Shown piece by piece: positions 1 through 9,172 of a stretch of 64,000 bases of DNA. The stretch covers positions 806,001 through 870,000 of the forward strand of contig NZ_SGWX01000001.1 in the NCBI RefSeq assembly GCF_004216535.1, read 5' to 3'. The DNA is from Xylanimonas ulmi (GTDB taxonomy: Bacteria > Actinomycetota > Actinomycetes > Actinomycetales > Cellulomonadaceae). The position numbers were made by a program, and so were the translations under genes. The number at the start of each line of letters is the position of its first letter. The stretch's first letter is position 1. The notes under the pieces are model-generated. The model did not search any database and was not told the origin of the DNA. It was given only the letters and a program-made list of their open reading frames with translations.

Positions 1-46
1 AGCCTGCGGTGGACGTCGGACGGCTGGCGCGTGGAGGGTGTCGCAT

Positions 47-59
47 GAGACGCAGTCTC
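47..59. promoter_or_regulatory. Short palindrome upstream of the GMC oxidoreductase
   Basis: GAGAC-gca-GTCTC is a perfect 5-bp inverted repeat about 65 bp before the oxidoreductase start. It could be a repressor operator, but it is short and no regulator gene is visible at the window edge. Confidence 0.25.
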
Positions 60-123
60 GGCTACGGTGTGGCGCGGACAAGGCGAGTGCCAGGACGAGG
101 ACGTCGAGGCGAGGGGCGCACAC

Positions 124-1959
124 ATGGCGGAGCAGGTCGACGACGAGCGGCCCGACGGGGCCGGGGACCACGACACGCAGGCGCAGAGCATGGAGCGCCC
201 CCCGGGTGAGGAGAGCTTCGACTACGACGTGGTGGTGGTCGGCTCGGGGTTTGGTGGGTCGGTCGCCGCCCTGCGGCTGACCGAGAAGGGCTACCGGGTC
301 GGCGTGCTGGAGGCGGGACGCCGGTTCGCCGACGACGAGTTCGCCCGCAACTCGTGGCACGTGCGCTCGTTCCTGTGGGCGCCGGCGCTCGGGTGCTTTG
401 GCATCCAGCGCGTTCGGCTGTTGCGCAACGTGCTGGTGCTCGCGGGCGCCGGGGTGGGCGGCGGCTCGCTGGTCTACGCCAACACGCTGTACCGCCCGCT
501 CGACCCGTTCTTCACCGACCCCGCCTGGGCCCACGTGACCGACTGGAGGGACGAGCTCGCCCCCTACTACGACCAGGCCGAGCGCATGCTGGGCGCGACC
601 CGGTTCCCGGGCCACACCCCCGCCGACGGGGTCATGCGGGAGGTCGCCCAGCGCATGGGCGTGGGGGAGACGTTCCGGTACGCGAACGTCGGCGTGTTCT
701 TCGGCCCCGACGGATCGCAGACGCCGGGGCGCACCGCGCCCGACCCGTACTTCGGCGGCGCGGGGCCCGAGCGCACCGGATGCACGCAGTGCGGGGAGTG
801 CATGACCGGCTGCCGGCACGGGGCCAAGAACACACTCGTGAAGAACTACCTCTACCTCGCCGAGCGCGCGGGGGCGCAGGTCCACGCGCTGACCACCGTC
901 ACGGCCGTCGTCCCGCTGCCGGGGGGCGAGGGGTTCGCCGTCGAGACCCGACGCACCGGGCGTCTGGGGCCGCGCCGCCGCATCACTGCGCGGCAGGTCG
1001 TCCTCGCGGCCGGCACGCTCGGCACACAGTCGCTGCTGCACGCGATGCGCGACACCGGGCGTCTGCCGCATCTGTCCGATCGGCTCGGGCACTTGACCCG
1101 CACCAACTCCGAGGCGCTGCTCGGCGCGATGACGCCGCCCAGCGGGCCGCGGACGCGGCAGGGCGACCGCGACCGCACGGCCCCGGACTACTCACAGGGC
1201 GTCGCCATCACGTCGTCGTTCTACCCGGACCCGGCCACGCACGTGGAGCCGGTGCGCTACGGGCGGCGCTCGAACCTCATGGGTCTGCTGCAGACGGTGC
1301 TGGTCGACGGCGTGGGTCCGGGCCAGGGGCCGCGGTGGCGGCGTTGGCTGGCCGAGCTGTGGCGGCAACGCCGGGCGCTGCCCGCCATCCTCGACCTGCG
1401 GCGGTGGTCGCAGCGCACGGTCATCGCGCTCGTCATGCAGGCGCGCGACAACTCGCTGACGACCTTCACCCGGCGCGGCCCGCTCGGGCGGCGGCTGACG
1501 TCCCGGCAGGGGACAGGCGCCCCCAATCCGACGTGGATCCCGCAGGCGCACGACGCCGTGCGCCGGATGGCCGCCGTCATGGGCGGGTATGCCGGCGGCT
1601 CGCTCGGCGACCCGTTCGACATCCCGATGACGGCGCACATCCTCGGTGGGTGCACCATCGGCGCCACCGCCGGCGACGGCGTCATCGACCCGTACCACCG
1701 CGTGCACGGATATCCCGGGCTGCACGTGGTGGACGGCTCGGCGGTGACCGCGAACCTGGGCGTCAACCCGTCGCTGACGATCACCGCGCAGGCCGAGCGG
1801 GCGTTCGCGCTGTGGCCCAACCGGGGACAGGCCGATCCGCGCCCCGCCCCCGGCGCCCCGTACACCCGGCTCGCCCCGGTCGCCCCGGCCTCACCCGTGG
1901 TTCCAGTGACCGCCCCGGCGGCCCTCCGGCTCCCGATCGTCGGGATCCGCCACCCCTGA
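124..1959 (+). CDS. GMC-family FAD oxidoreductase (cholesterol-oxidase-like)
   Basis: Flavin-dependent alcohol/sterol-type oxidoreductase, 611 aa. The N-terminus carries a dinucleotide-binding GSGFGG at residues 40-45. Near the C-terminus are HILGGCTIG and VVDGSAVTANLGVNPSLTI, as expected for the GMC C-terminal domain. A four-cysteine motif (Cys220, 223, 226, 230; CTQCGECMTGC followed by RHGAKNT) matches the ferredoxin-like motif of ChoD-type actinobacterial proteins. The ATG at 124 is preferred over the upstream GTG at 67 because the intervening residues have no family character. No signal peptide is evident, so it is probably cytoplasmic. The true substrate is unknown; sterol oxidation is only a family association. 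It converges on sucB across a strong hairpin. Confidence 0.88.
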   Translation: MAEQVDDERPDGAGDHDTQAQSMERPPGEESFDYDVVVVGSGFGGSVAALRLTEKGYRVGVLEAGRRFADDEFARNSWHVRSFLWAPALGCFGIQRVRLLRNVLVLAGAGVGGGSLVYANTLYRPLDPFFTDPAWAHVTDWRDELAPYYDQAERMLGATRFPGHTPADGVMREVAQRMGVGETFRYANVGVFFGPDGSQTPGRTAPDPYFGGAGPERTGCTQCGECMTGCRHGAKNTLVKNYLYLAERAGAQVHALTTVTAVVPLPGGEGFAVETRRTGRLGPRRRITARQVVLAAGTLGTQSLLHAMRDTGRLPHLSDRLGHLTRTNSEALLGAMTPPSGPRTRQGDRDRTAPDYSQGVAITSSFYPDPATHVEPVRYGRRSNLMGLLQTVLVDGVGPGQGPRWRRWLAELWRQRRALPAILDLRRWSQRTVIALVMQARDNSLTTFTRRGPLGRRLTSRQGTGAPNPTWIPQAHDAVRRMAAVMGGYAGGSLGDPFDIPMTAHILGGCTIGATAGDGVIDPYHRVHGYPGLHVVDGSAVTANLGVNPSLTITAQAERAFALWPNRGQADPRPAPGAPYTRLAPVAPASPVVPVTAPAALRLPIVGIRHP

Positions 1960-1978
1960 CCCGCAGTCCGGGCAGACG

Positions 1979-2018
1979 ACGGCGGGGTCGGAGACCCGTG
2001 AGGGCCCGACCCCGCCGT
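1979..2018. terminator. Bidirectional hairpin terminator between convergent genes
   Basis: A perfect 13-bp stem (1979-1991 with 2006-2018, ACGGCGGGGTCGG and its complement) with a 14-nt loop. It sits in the 74-bp gap between the convergent ends of the GMC oxidoreductase and sucB. There is no T-tract, as is usual for high-GC actinobacteria. Confidence 0.75.
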
Positions 2019-2033
2019 TGAGTCACAAGGGCG

Positions 2034-3803
2034 TCAGATGCCGACCTCGGCCTCGAACGCGCCCTCCTCGATGCGGGCCTTGACCGCAGTGAGGAAGCGG
2101 GCCGCGTCCGCGCCGTCGACCAGGCGGTGGTCGTAGGACAGGAACAGGTAGGCGAACTGGCGGATCGCGATCGTCTCCTCGCCGTCGACCGTGATCACCG
2201 CGGGCTTCTTGGTGATCGTGCCGGTGCCCAGGATCGCGACCTGGCCGCCCGGGACGATCGGGGTGTCGATGAGCGCGCCCCCCGAGCCCGTGTTGGTGAT
2301 GGTGAAGGTCGCGCCCGACAGCTCGTCCGGGCCGACCTTGTTGGCGCGGGTACGGGCGCCGAGGTCGCCGATCTGGCGGGCGAGGCCCGCCAGGTTCAGG
2401 TCGCCCGCGTTCTTGATGACCGGGACCACCAGACCGCGCTCGGTGTCGACGGCGATGCCGACGTTCTCCGACGCGTGGTAGGTGATCTCACCCTTCTCGG
2501 GGTCGATCGAGGCGTTGATCTTCGGGAACGCCTTGAGCGCCTCGACGGCGGCCAGCGCGTAGAACGGCAGGAACGTCAGGTTCGCGCCCTCGCGCGCCTT
2601 GAAGGACTCCTTGGCCCGCGCGCGCAGCTTGGCGACCTTGGTGACGTCGACCTCGACCACGGTGGTCAGCTGCGCCTGCGTGTGCAGGGCCTCGACCATG
2701 CGCTCGGCCACGATCTTGCGCAGGCGCGTCATCTTCTCGGTGGTGCCGCGCAACGGCGACGGCGCCGGGATCGACGGGGCCTTGGCCGCCGGGGCGGCGG
2801 GCGCGGCGGCCGGAGCGGTGGCGGCGACGGGGGCGGGCGCCGCGGCGGCCGCGGCCCTCTCGGCTGCCGCGAGCACATCCTCCTTGCGGATGCGCCCGCC
2901 GACGCCGGTGCCCACGATCGTGGCCACGTCGACGCCCTTGTCCGCGGCGAGCTTGCGCACCAGCGGGGTCAGGTAGGACTTGCCGTCCGCTGCGGGAGCG
3001 GGCGCTGCGGGAGCGGGCGCTGCGGGAGCGGGCGCTGCGGGAGCGGGCGCTGCGGGAGCGGGCGCTGCGGGAGCGGGCGCTGCGGGAGCCGGGGCGGCGG
3101 GCGCGGCTGCGGCAGCGACGGGAGCCGGGGCGGGCGCGGCCGGAGCCGCCGGAACGGGCGCGGGGGCCGCAGGCGCCGGGGCGCCTGAGCCGACGATCGC
3201 CAGAACTGCGCCGACGGCGACCGTGTCGTCCTCGTTGACGAGGATCTGCTGCACGGTGCCCGCCACAGGCGAGGGGATCTCGGTGTCGACCTTGTCGGTG
3301 GAGACCTCGAGCAGCGGCTCGTCGACCTCGACGCTCTCGCCGACAGCCTTGAGCCAGCGCGTGACCGTGCCCTCGGTGACCGACTCGCCCAGCGCGGGGA
3401 GCGTGACCTCGGTGCCCTCGCCGGAAGGGGCGGCGGGCGCAGGAGCGGCGGGCGCGGGGGCGGCGGGGGCCGCAGCCTCGGGCGCTACGGCGACCGGAGC
3501 CACGGGCTCGGCCGGAGCCGCGACGGGCTCGGCGGCCGGGGCGGCGGGGGCGGACCCTGCGCCCGACCCGTCGCCGATGACGGCCAGCGTCGCGCCGACC
3601 TCGACCGTCTCGTCCTCCTCGACCAGGATCTGCTCGAGCACACCCGCGACGGGCGAGGGGATCTCGGTGTCGACCTTGTCGGTGGAGACCTCGAGCAGCG
3701 GCTCGTCGACTGCGACGGTGTCGCCGACCTGCTTGAGCCAGCGGGTGACGGTGCCTTCGGTGACGGACTCGCCCAGTGCGGGCAGCTGCACGTTCTCAGA
3801 CAT
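2034..3803 (-). CDS. sucB: 2-oxoacid dehydrogenase E2, dihydrolipoamide acyl/succinyltransferase
   Basis: E2 core of a 2-oxoacid dehydrogenase complex, 589 aa. Two N-terminal lipoyl domains each carry the [12 protein letters not shown] motif, with lipoylated lysines near residues 43 and 171. After a long Ala/Pro linker comes the E3-binding domain ([15 protein letters not shown]...GRIRKEDVL). The C-terminal acyltransferase domain has the catalytic DHRLVDG. The start at 3803 ([13 protein letters not shown]) has AAGGAG about 8 nt upstream; the longer frame to 3863 adds only non-conserved residues. In actinobacteria this protein (SucB/DlaT) often serves both pyruvate and 2-oxoglutarate dehydrogenases. 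The lpd gene usually found between pepA and sucB is absent here. The DNA-level repeat in the linker is listed separately. Confidence 0.95.
   Translation of the reverse strand: MSENVQLPALGESVTEGTVTRWLKQVGDTVAVDEPLLEVSTDKVDTEIPSPVAGVLEQILVEEDETVEVGATLAVIGDGSGAGSAPAAPAAEPVAAPAEPVAPVAVAPEAAAPAAPAPAAPAPAAPSGEGTEVTLPALGESVTEGTVTRWLKAVGESVEVDEPLLEVSTDKVDTEIPSPVAGTVQQILVNEDDTVAVGAVLAIVGSGAPAPAAPAPVPAAPAAPAPAPVAAAAAPAAPAPAAPAPAAPAPAAPAPAAPAPAAPAPAAPAPAADGKSYLTPLVRKLAADKGVDVATIVGTGVGGRIRKEDVLAAAERAAAAAAPAPVAATAPAAAPAAPAAKAPSIPAPSPLRGTTEKMTRLRKIVAERMVEALHTQAQLTTVVEVDVTKVAKLRARAKESFKAREGANLTFLPFYALAAVEALKAFPKINASIDPEKGEITYHASENVGIAVDTERGLVVPVIKNAGDLNLAGLARQIGDLGARTRANKVGPDELSGATFTITNTGSGGALIDTPIVPGGQVAILGTGTITKKPAVITVDGEETIAIRQFAYLFLSYDHRLVDGADAARFLTAVKARIEEGAFEAEVGI
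2991..3095 (-). repeat. 15-bp tandem repeat in the SucB Ala/Pro linker
   Basis: Six perfect copies of TGCGGGAGCGGGCGC (2991-3080) and a degenerate seventh (3081-3095). They encode PAPAA repeats in the flexible linker before the E3-binding domain. Nucleotide identity, not just amino-acid bias, points to recent slippage expansion. Confidence 0.9.
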
Positions 3804-3883
3804 GACCTGTGAGGTCTCCTTCGTCGGTTGTCGGGCCGTCGCGCGCCGGGTGCGCGAGGGCACTGCGAGTCATCTTGTCACTT

Positions 3884-3904
3884 CGGCTGGGTGCTCCCCA
3901 GCCG
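3884..3904. terminator. Hairpin between pepA and sucB
   Basis: An 8-bp perfect stem (CGGCTGGG, 3884-3891, with 3897-3904) and 5-nt loop, 75 bp beyond the pepA stop. The pepA-sucB gap is 175 bp, so it probably ends pepA transcripts, with sucB having its own promoter. Confidence 0.5.
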
Positions 3905-3978
3905 TTCAGGGCGCTCGACCCTGTGACGCTCAGTACAGTAAAGCCGCAGGTCCGAGGTCAGACCACGCGACGGGGCAC

Positions 3979-5478
3979 TCACCTCGCACCGTCTTCGAGG
4001 TAGGCGAGCAGCGTGCGCACACCGACCCCGGTGCCGCCCACAGGGGTGTACCCGAACGCCGTCTTCTCGTTGAACGCCGGACCGGCGATGTCGAGGTGGC
4101 CCCACGGCGTCTGGCCGACGAACTCCTTGAGGAACGTCGCGGCGAACAGCATGCCGCCCGCCCGGTCGGACGCCGAGTTGACCATGTCGGCCACGTTCGA
4201 CTTGAGCCCCGCCTTGAGCTCCTCGGGCATGGGCATGGGCCAGAACGACTCGCCCGCGGCGTCCGCCGCGGCCTTGACGGCGTCGCGCACGTCGTCGTCG
4301 CCCATCACGCCCGACACGCGGTTGCCGAGCGCGACGACCTGCGCGCCGGTGAGCGTGGCGATGTCGAGGACGACGTCGTGGCCGTCCTCGACGGCCGAGA
4401 CGAGCCCGTCGGCCATGACGAGCCGGCCCTCCGCGTCGGTGTTGGTGATCTCGACGGTCTTGCCGCCGCGGATCGTCACGACGTCGCCGGGACGCTGGGC
4501 GTTGCCGCCCGGCATGTTCTCGGCGAGGCACAGGTACCCCGTGACGGCGACCGGCAGGCCCAGCCGGGCCGCCGCGACGACGGTGTGCAGCACCGCGGCC
4601 GCCCCCGACATATCCGACGTCATGGCGTGCATGCCGGCCGGCGGCTTGAGCGAGATGCCGCCCGTGTCGAACGTGATGCCCTTGCCCACGAGGGCCACGC
4701 GCGCGGACGCCTTGGCGGGGGAGTAGGCGAGCTTGACCAGGCGCGGCGGGCGCGCCGACCCCTGGCCCACGCCCACGATGCCGCCGTAGCCGCCCGCGGC
4801 GAGCTGCCTCTCGTCGAGCACGGTGACCTTCACGCCCTTGGCGCCGAGGTCCTTGACCGCGGTCTTGGCGGCTTCGGCGAACGCGGCCGGGAACAGGTGG
4901 TTCGGCGGGGTGTTGACCAGGTCGCGCGCCCCGTGGACCGCGGCGGCCACCACGTGGGCGCGCTCGACGGCGGCCTTGGCGCGCGCCGACCGCACGAACG
5001 GGGTCAGCACCTCGATCGAGGCCACCGGCGCCTTCTTCGCCGCCGCGTCGCCCGTGCGGTAGGCGGTATGGGCGTAGGCGCCCAGCAGGGCGCCCTCGAC
5101 GACGGCGGTCAGGTCGTCCTCGGTCGCGGTCGGCAGAGCGATCGCGACCGACGTCGTCCCCGCGACCTCGCGCACGGCGGCGCCCGCGGCGCGGCGCAGG
5201 GTCTCGGCGGCGAACGTCCCGTCGGCCTCACGCTCGCCCAACCCGCTGAGCACCAGCACCGAGGCCTTGACGCCGTCGCCCGCGGGCAGTTTGCGCACCT
5301 CGTCGCGCGCGCCCGTGACGCCGAGCTGCGGCGCCAACGTCTCGATCTGGCGCACCAGGCTCGCCGGGAGCTGGTCGGCGACGATCGCCGGTCCGTCGGA
5401 GGTCTTGCACGTCCCGACGACGAGCGCGTCGACCTTCAGTGCGGTCGGGTTCTTTCCGGAGAGGGTGAGGTCAGCCAC
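3979..5478 (-). CDS. pepA: Leucyl aminopeptidase (M17)
   Basis: Cytosolic di-metal exopeptidase that removes N-terminal residues from peptides, 499 aa. The C-terminal catalytic half contains VGKGITFDTGGISLKP (metal- and substrate-binding Lys/Asp) and the M17 signature NTDAEGRLVMADGL. The frame is open to a GTG at 5499, but I choose the GTG at 5478 (MADLTLSGKN). A TAACAT hexamer (5486-5491) ends 7 nt before it, matching the leaderless promoters elsewhere in the window. The 7 extra codons of the longer version show no ribosome-binding site. It is transcribed divergently from the small membrane-protein gene at 5553. Confidence 0.94.
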   Translation of the reverse strand: MADLTLSGKNPTALKVDALVVGTCKTSDGPAIVADQLPASLVRQIETLAPQLGVTGARDEVRKLPAGDGVKASVLVLSGLGEREADGTFAAETLRRAAGAAVREVAGTTSVAIALPTATEDDLTAVVEGALLGAYAHTAYRTGDAAAKKAPVASIEVLTPFVRSARAKAAVERAHVVAAAVHGARDLVNTPPNHLFPAAFAEAAKTAVKDLGAKGVKVTVLDERQLAAGGYGGIVGVGQGSARPPRLVKLAYSPAKASARVALVGKGITFDTGGISLKPPAGMHAMTSDMSGAAAVLHTVVAAARLGLPVAVTGYLCLAENMPGGNAQRPGDVVTIRGGKTVEITNTDAEGRLVMADGLVSAVEDGHDVVLDIATLTGAQVVALGNRVSGVMGDDDVRDAVKAAADAAGESFWPMPMPEELKAGLKSNVADMVNSASDRAGGMLFAATFLKEFVGQTPWGHLDIAGPAFNEKTAFGYTPVGGTGVGVRTLLAYLEDGAR

Positions 5479-5485
5479 GCTCGCG

Positions 5486-5545
5486 ATGTTATCGCCCACC
5501 GCGCACGCCTGCTGAGACGGGCGCGGCCCGGACGCCCGGTAGTCT
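5486..5545. promoter_or_regulatory. Divergent leaderless promoters (pepA / pyrD operon)
   Basis: TAACAT on the minus strand (5486-5491) lies 7 nt before the pepA GTG. TAGTCT on the plus strand (5540-5545) lies 7 nt before the GTG at 5553. Both fit actinobacterial -10 elements driving leaderless mRNAs. Confidence 0.55.
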
Positions 5546-5552
5546 CGGCCCC

Positions 5553-5912
5553 GTGGTGCTGCCCCTCCTCCTCGTCCTGGTCGCGCTGTGCCTGGCGCTC
5601 GCGGCGTGGGCTCTCGTCTTTGTGGTCCGCGATCGCGCCGTCGTCCTGCGGCAGCTCTTCGGCGCCGCGGCGGTCGAGGCGGTGCTGATCGTCCAGGCGG
5701 TCGTGGCCGGGGTCAAGCAGGCGGCGGGCGGGCACGACGTCGACGGGCCGCTGTTCTGGGGATACGTCGCCACCGCGCTGGTGCTGCTGCCGATCGCGGC
5801 GGCGTGGGCGTTCGCCGAGCGGACCAAGTGGTCGTCGGTGGTGCTCCTCGTGGCGGCGCTGACCGTCGGGTTCCTGACGTTGCGCATGTGGCAGATCTGG
5901 GAGGCGGCGTGA
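5553..5912 (+). CDS. Small conserved membrane protein
   Basis: Unassigned 119-aa integral membrane protein with about four hydrophobic segments: residues 1-25, roughly 33-55, 68-90 and 95-115. Short charged loops separate them (RDRAVVLR, AERTKW). A TAGTCT hexamer 7 nt upstream supports the GTG at 5553 as a leaderless start. Its stop overlaps the start of the next membrane-protein gene (GTGA). It is therefore probably the first gene of the operon leading into pyrD. No catalytic motif is visible and the function is unknown. Confidence 0.72.
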   Translation: MVLPLLLVLVALCLALAAWALVFVVRDRAVVLRQLFGAAAVEAVLIVQAVVAGVKQAAGGHDVDGPLFWGYVATALVLLPIAAAWAFAERTKWSSVVLLVAALTVGFLTLRMWQIWEAA

Positions 5913-6406
5913 GCGGCACGACGACGGTGGGCGAACGCACGTCCGGGACGGGCTTCGGCCGCCTGGTGGTGACCATCTACGGCGTCCTCGCGTTCGCCGC
6001 GCTCGGCCGGTCGTCGTACCAAATCGCGACGTCGGCGCCGCACGTCCCGCTGGCGTACTGGCTCTCGGCGCTCGCCGCGGTCGTCTACGTGGTCGCGGCC
6101 ATCGCCATCGCCCGGGGGCGCGGCCGTTGGCGCGCGCTCGCCTGGGCGACGGTCACCGTCGAGGCGGTCGGTGTGCTGTCTGTCGGCGTCGCGTCATTGT
6201 TCAGCGACGAGCTCCAGCACGACGGCACGGTCTGGCGCCTGTTCGGCATGGACTACGGCTTCTTCCCCCTGATCCTGCCGTTCGTCGGCCTGTGGTGGCT
6301 GTGGCGCACGCGCCCCGCGGCGGCTGCGGCGGGCACGACGATCGCGCCCGAGGCGACCGCCTCCCGCACGACCCCCTCCCGCACAACCCCCGAGAGTGAG
6401 GCCTGA
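5909..6406 (+). CDS. Conserved membrane protein upstream of pyrD
   Basis: Unassigned 165-aa membrane protein. Four hydrophobic stretches (LVVTIYGVLAFAALGR, LAYWLSALAAVVYVVAAIAIA, WATVTVEAVGVLSVGVASLF, FFPLILPFVGLWWLW) are followed by a Thr/Ser-rich cytoplasmic tail. The GTG start overlaps the previous stop, and pyrD starts 4 nt after its stop, so the three are translationally coupled. The IATS/SSYQ segment and the loop with HDGTVWRLFGMDYG look family-specific. The function is unknown. Confidence 0.72.
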   Translation: MSGTTTVGERTSGTGFGRLVVTIYGVLAFAALGRSSYQIATSAPHVPLAYWLSALAAVVYVVAAIAIARGRGRWRALAWATVTVEAVGVLSVGVASLFSDELQHDGTVWRLFGMDYGFFPLILPFVGLWWLWRTRPAAAAAGTTIAPEATASRTTPSRTTPESEA

Positions 6407-6409
6407 GCG

Positions 6410-7477
6410 TTGCGCAAGCCCTACCACCTGTTCTTCGACGTCGTCTTCAAGCGCATGGACCCGGAGGCGGCGCACGGCCTCGCCTTCCGGTGGATCGGCC
6501 TGGCGGGCCGCGTGCCCGTGCTGCGCGACGTCGTCCAAGGTGCGCTCGCGCCCTACCTCGGCCGCGGTCTGGGCGGCCCCGGCAGCGTCGAGACGCTCGG
6601 GCGCACCTACGCGGCCCCGTTCGGCCTGGCGGGCGGCTTCGACAAGGATGCGCGCGCCGTGCGCGGCCTGACGATGCTCGGCTTCGCGTACGTCGAGGTC
6701 GGCACCATCACCCCGCGCCCGCAGCCGGGCAACGAGCCGCCCCGCATGTTCCGCGAGCTCGACCTGCGCGCGCTGCGCAACCGCATGGGCTTCAACAACG
6801 CGGGCGCGCACGCCGCCGCGGCGTCCCTGCGACGCCTGCGCTCGACGTCTGCGGGCCGTCAGCTGCGCATCGGCGTCAACATCGGCAAGAACAAGACGAC
6901 CCCGGCCAAGGACGCGGCCGAGGACTACGCTCTGTGCGCGCGCGTGCTCGCCCCCTACGCCGACTACCTCGTCGTCAACGTCTCCTCGCCCAACACGCCC
7001 GGGCTGCGCGACCTGCAGACCACGGCCGAGCTGCGCCCCATCCTGACCGCGGCGCGCGCTGCGGCCGACGCCGCGACGAGCGCCGCGGGCCTGCCCCGCG
7101 TCCCGCTGCTGGTGAAGATCGCTCCGGACCTCGCCGACGAGGACGTCGACGCCGTCGCCGACCTCGTGCTCGACCTCGGCCTCGACGGGGTCGCGGCGGT
7201 CAACACGACCATCGGGCACAACCTGGGCCCCGGGGGTCTGTCCGGCCCGCCGCTGCTGGCCCGTGGGCTGGAGGTCGTCTCGCGGCTGCGCGCCCGACTG
7301 GGCGAGGGCCCGGCGATCATCGGCTCGGGAGGCATCACGACGCCCGACGATGCGCGCGCCTACCTGCGCGCCGGCGCCAACCTGATCCAGGGCTACACCG
7401 GGTTCATCTACGAGGGCCCGTTCTGGGCCGCGCGGCTCAACCGCACGCTCGTCGCCGACGCGAGGCGAGGACGGTGA
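6410..7477 (+). CDS. pyrD: Quinone-dependent dihydroorotate dehydrogenase (class 2)
   Basis: Fourth step of pyrimidine synthesis, dihydroorotate to orotate with quinone as acceptor; 355 aa, membrane-associated through an N-terminal helical extension. Visible motifs are NRMGFNNAGA, GVNIGKNK, the class 2 catalytic-serine segment VNVSSPNTPGLR, NTTIGHN, and the FMN-phosphate loop GSGGITTPDDARAYLRAGA. The TTG at 6410 gives the family-typical beginning (MRKPYHLFFDVVFKRMDPE), with GAG-rich sequence upstream and the previous stop 4 nt away. It overlaps the small gene downstream. Confidence 0.95.
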   Translation: MRKPYHLFFDVVFKRMDPEAAHGLAFRWIGLAGRVPVLRDVVQGALAPYLGRGLGGPGSVETLGRTYAAPFGLAGGFDKDARAVRGLTMLGFAYVEVGTITPRPQPGNEPPRMFRELDLRALRNRMGFNNAGAHAAAASLRRLRSTSAGRQLRIGVNIGKNKTTPAKDAAEDYALCARVLAPYADYLVVNVSSPNTPGLRDLQTTAELRPILTAARAAADAATSAAGLPRVPLLVKIAPDLADEDVDAVADLVLDLGLDGVAAVNTTIGHNLGPGGLSGPPLLARGLEVVSRLRARLGEGPAIIGSGGITTPDDARAYLRAGANLIQGYTGFIYEGPFWAARLNRTLVADARRGR

Positions 7478-7692
7478 CCGGCGCCATCCGCCCGCGCTGG
7501 GAGTGGGCGCTGGTCGACGAGGCGGGCGCACTGCTCGACCCTGCGCTGAGCCCGGTCTTCACCACGCAGTACGACGCAGAGGAGTGGCTCGGAGAGCGGT
7601 GGCGCTCACTGGCCGCCGGGGGCGCCGTCGAGGCGCGGCTGTTGCACGACGGCGCCCCGGCGACCGCGCCGCTGCCGCTGCGCGCACCCTGA
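7474..7692 (+). CDS. Small hypothetical protein coupled to pyrD
   Basis: A 72-aa protein beginning MTGAIRPRWEWALVDEAG. Its GTG overlaps the pyrD stop by 4 nt, which strongly suggests translational coupling. The sequence is soluble and slightly acidic, with a WEWALVDE...TTQYDAEEWLGERWRSLAA core that looks like a folded domain rather than a shadow frame. No motif is recognised. The last gene of this operon ends 5 bp from the convergent regulator gene. Confidence 0.65.
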   Translation: MTGAIRPRWEWALVDEAGALLDPALSPVFTTQYDAEEWLGERWRSLAAGGAVEARLLHDGAPATAPLPLRAP

Positions 7693-7696
7693 CAGG

Positions 7697-9154
7697 TCAC
7701 CCAGACACGCGCTCCCAGGCGCGCACGAGCCGCGGCAGCGCGCGCTCCAGGTCCGCCGTCGGGCGGGTGAATGTGAGCCGGACGCGGTCGGCGCCGCTGG
7801 CGAGGGCGGAGAAGGTGGGCCCCGCGTTGACCAGGACCCCCTCGGCGGCGGCCGCCGCGGCGAACGCCTGACCCAGCGGCGCGCGCAACGAGGGCCACAC
7901 GCTCAACCCTCCGGCTGGGCGCGGCACGTCCCAGGGCAGCGCGGCGCGCAGCCCGTCGACCAGGACGTCGCGCTGCGCGCGCAGGCTCGCGCGGCGACCC
8001 GAGAGCACCTCGGCGCGCTGTGCCAGCAGCTCGACGACCGCGAGCTGGTCGAGCAGCGGTGAGGCGATGTCGAGCGATCCGCGCTCACGCGCCAGCCGCG
8101 CGACGACGTCGGGGTGTGCGCGCACCCAGCCGATCCGCAGCCCGCCCCAGAACGCCTTGGACGCCGACCCCACGGTGACCACATACGGGCTCGTGCCGTC
8201 GCCCGCGAGTGACGGCGGCACGTCGGCGTCGCTCGCCGGGGCGCCGTCGGGAGCGTCGAGCGCGAGCTCGCTGAGCGTCTCGTCGCCCAACACCGTGACG
8301 CCGTACCGCTCGGCAGCCGCGCGCACGGCCTGGCGCTCCGCGGCTGTGAGCGTCAGGCCCGTCGGGTTGTGGAAATCGGGGATGAGGTAGGCCAGGCGGG
8401 GGCGTGACCGGCGCAGCGTGGAGGCGAACAACTCGACGTCGAGCGCTGCGTCCGCGGGACACGGCACGCCGACAAGACGCGCACCGCCGCGGCGCAGCGC
8501 CTCGATCGCGTGCACGTAGGTCGGGTCCTGCACGACGACGGCCTCGCGCGGGCGCAGGAGGCTTCCCGCGAGCAGGGCGATCGCGTGCTGGGCGCCCGTC
8601 GTGACGAGGATCTGCTCGGGCGAGGTCGCGGCGCCGCGCTCGGTGTAGCGATCAGCGATCGCGGCCCGCAGGGCGGGCACACCGAACGGCTCGTAGCCCC
8701 CGCGCCCGAGGTAGGCGGGCAGCGCCTCAAGCGCGCGGGCGAAGGCGCCGTGCAGTTCGGGCGGCGCGGGGGGCGTCGCCTGCGAGAGGTCGACGCCGTC
8801 GTCCGGCAGCGTCTCGGCGCCGGGTGCGGGGGCGTCACCGCCGGGCTCGCTCGCGGCGGGCGTGGCCGGGCGGGGGAGCACCGCGACCGTGCCCGACCCG
8901 GTGCGCGAGACCGCGAAGCCGGCCTCACGCAGGCGGCGGTAGGCCGCCGTCGTCGTCGCGCGCGAGACGCCCAATGCCGCGGCGAACTCGCGCTCGCTCG
9001 GCAGGCGGGTGTGGGGAGCGAGCGACCCGGCGAGCACCGACTGGCGCAGCGCGTCGGCGAGCGCCGCGTAAGCGGGGCCGCCCGCGCGCCAGGCGCCGAG
9101 CAGCCGCACGGCCGCCGCGGGGGACAGATCGCGCTGCGCGGGTGGGGGCGTCAC
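7697..9154 (-). CDS. yczR: MocR-type PLP-dependent transcriptional regulator (YczR-like)
   Basis: A 485-aa fusion of a GntR winged-helix domain (residues about 15-85; LPSEREFAAALGVSRATTTAAYRRLREAGF) and a fold-type I aminotransferase domain. The PLP-lysine region reads VTVGSASKAFWGGLRIGWVRAHP, preceded by PDFHNPTGLTL. MocR regulators bind PLP and usually control the divergent gene. Here that gene encodes a YczE-type membrane protein, so YczR is the best subfamily guess. The GTG at 9154 leaves 53 bp to the neighbour; the longer frame to 9304 would run over its start. The region between holds an imperfect palindrome. Confidence 0.88.
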   Translation of the reverse strand: MTPPPAQRDLSPAAAVRLLGAWRAGGPAYAALADALRQSVLAGSLAPHTRLPSEREFAAALGVSRATTTAAYRRLREAGFAVSRTGSGTVAVLPRPATPAASEPGGDAPAPGAETLPDDGVDLSQATPPAPPELHGAFARALEALPAYLGRGGYEPFGVPALRAAIADRYTERGAATSPEQILVTTGAQHAIALLAGSLLRPREAVVVQDPTYVHAIEALRRGGARLVGVPCPADAALDVELFASTLRRSRPRLAYLIPDFHNPTGLTLTAAERQAVRAAAERYGVTVLGDETLSELALDAPDGAPASDADVPPSLAGDGTSPYVVTVGSASKAFWGGLRIGWVRAHPDVVARLARERGSLDIASPLLDQLAVVELLAQRAEVLSGRRASLRAQRDVLVDGLRAALPWDVPRPAGGLSVWPSLRAPLGQAFAAAAAAEGVLVNAGPTFSALASGADRVRLTFTRPTADLERALPRLVRAWERVSG

Positions 9155-9172
9155 CGATCCACTCTGGCGCAA

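Noticed and set aside
2991-3095. Regular short repeats that could suggest a CRISPR array
   Set aside because: The units are contiguous 15-mers without spacers, in frame within sucB, encoding PAPAA.
2127-5688. Long plus-strand frames of 353 and 902 residues opposite sucB and pepA
   Set aside because: They are antisense shadows of strongly recognisable genes, with Ala/Gly or Arg-rich repetitive translations and no family similarity.
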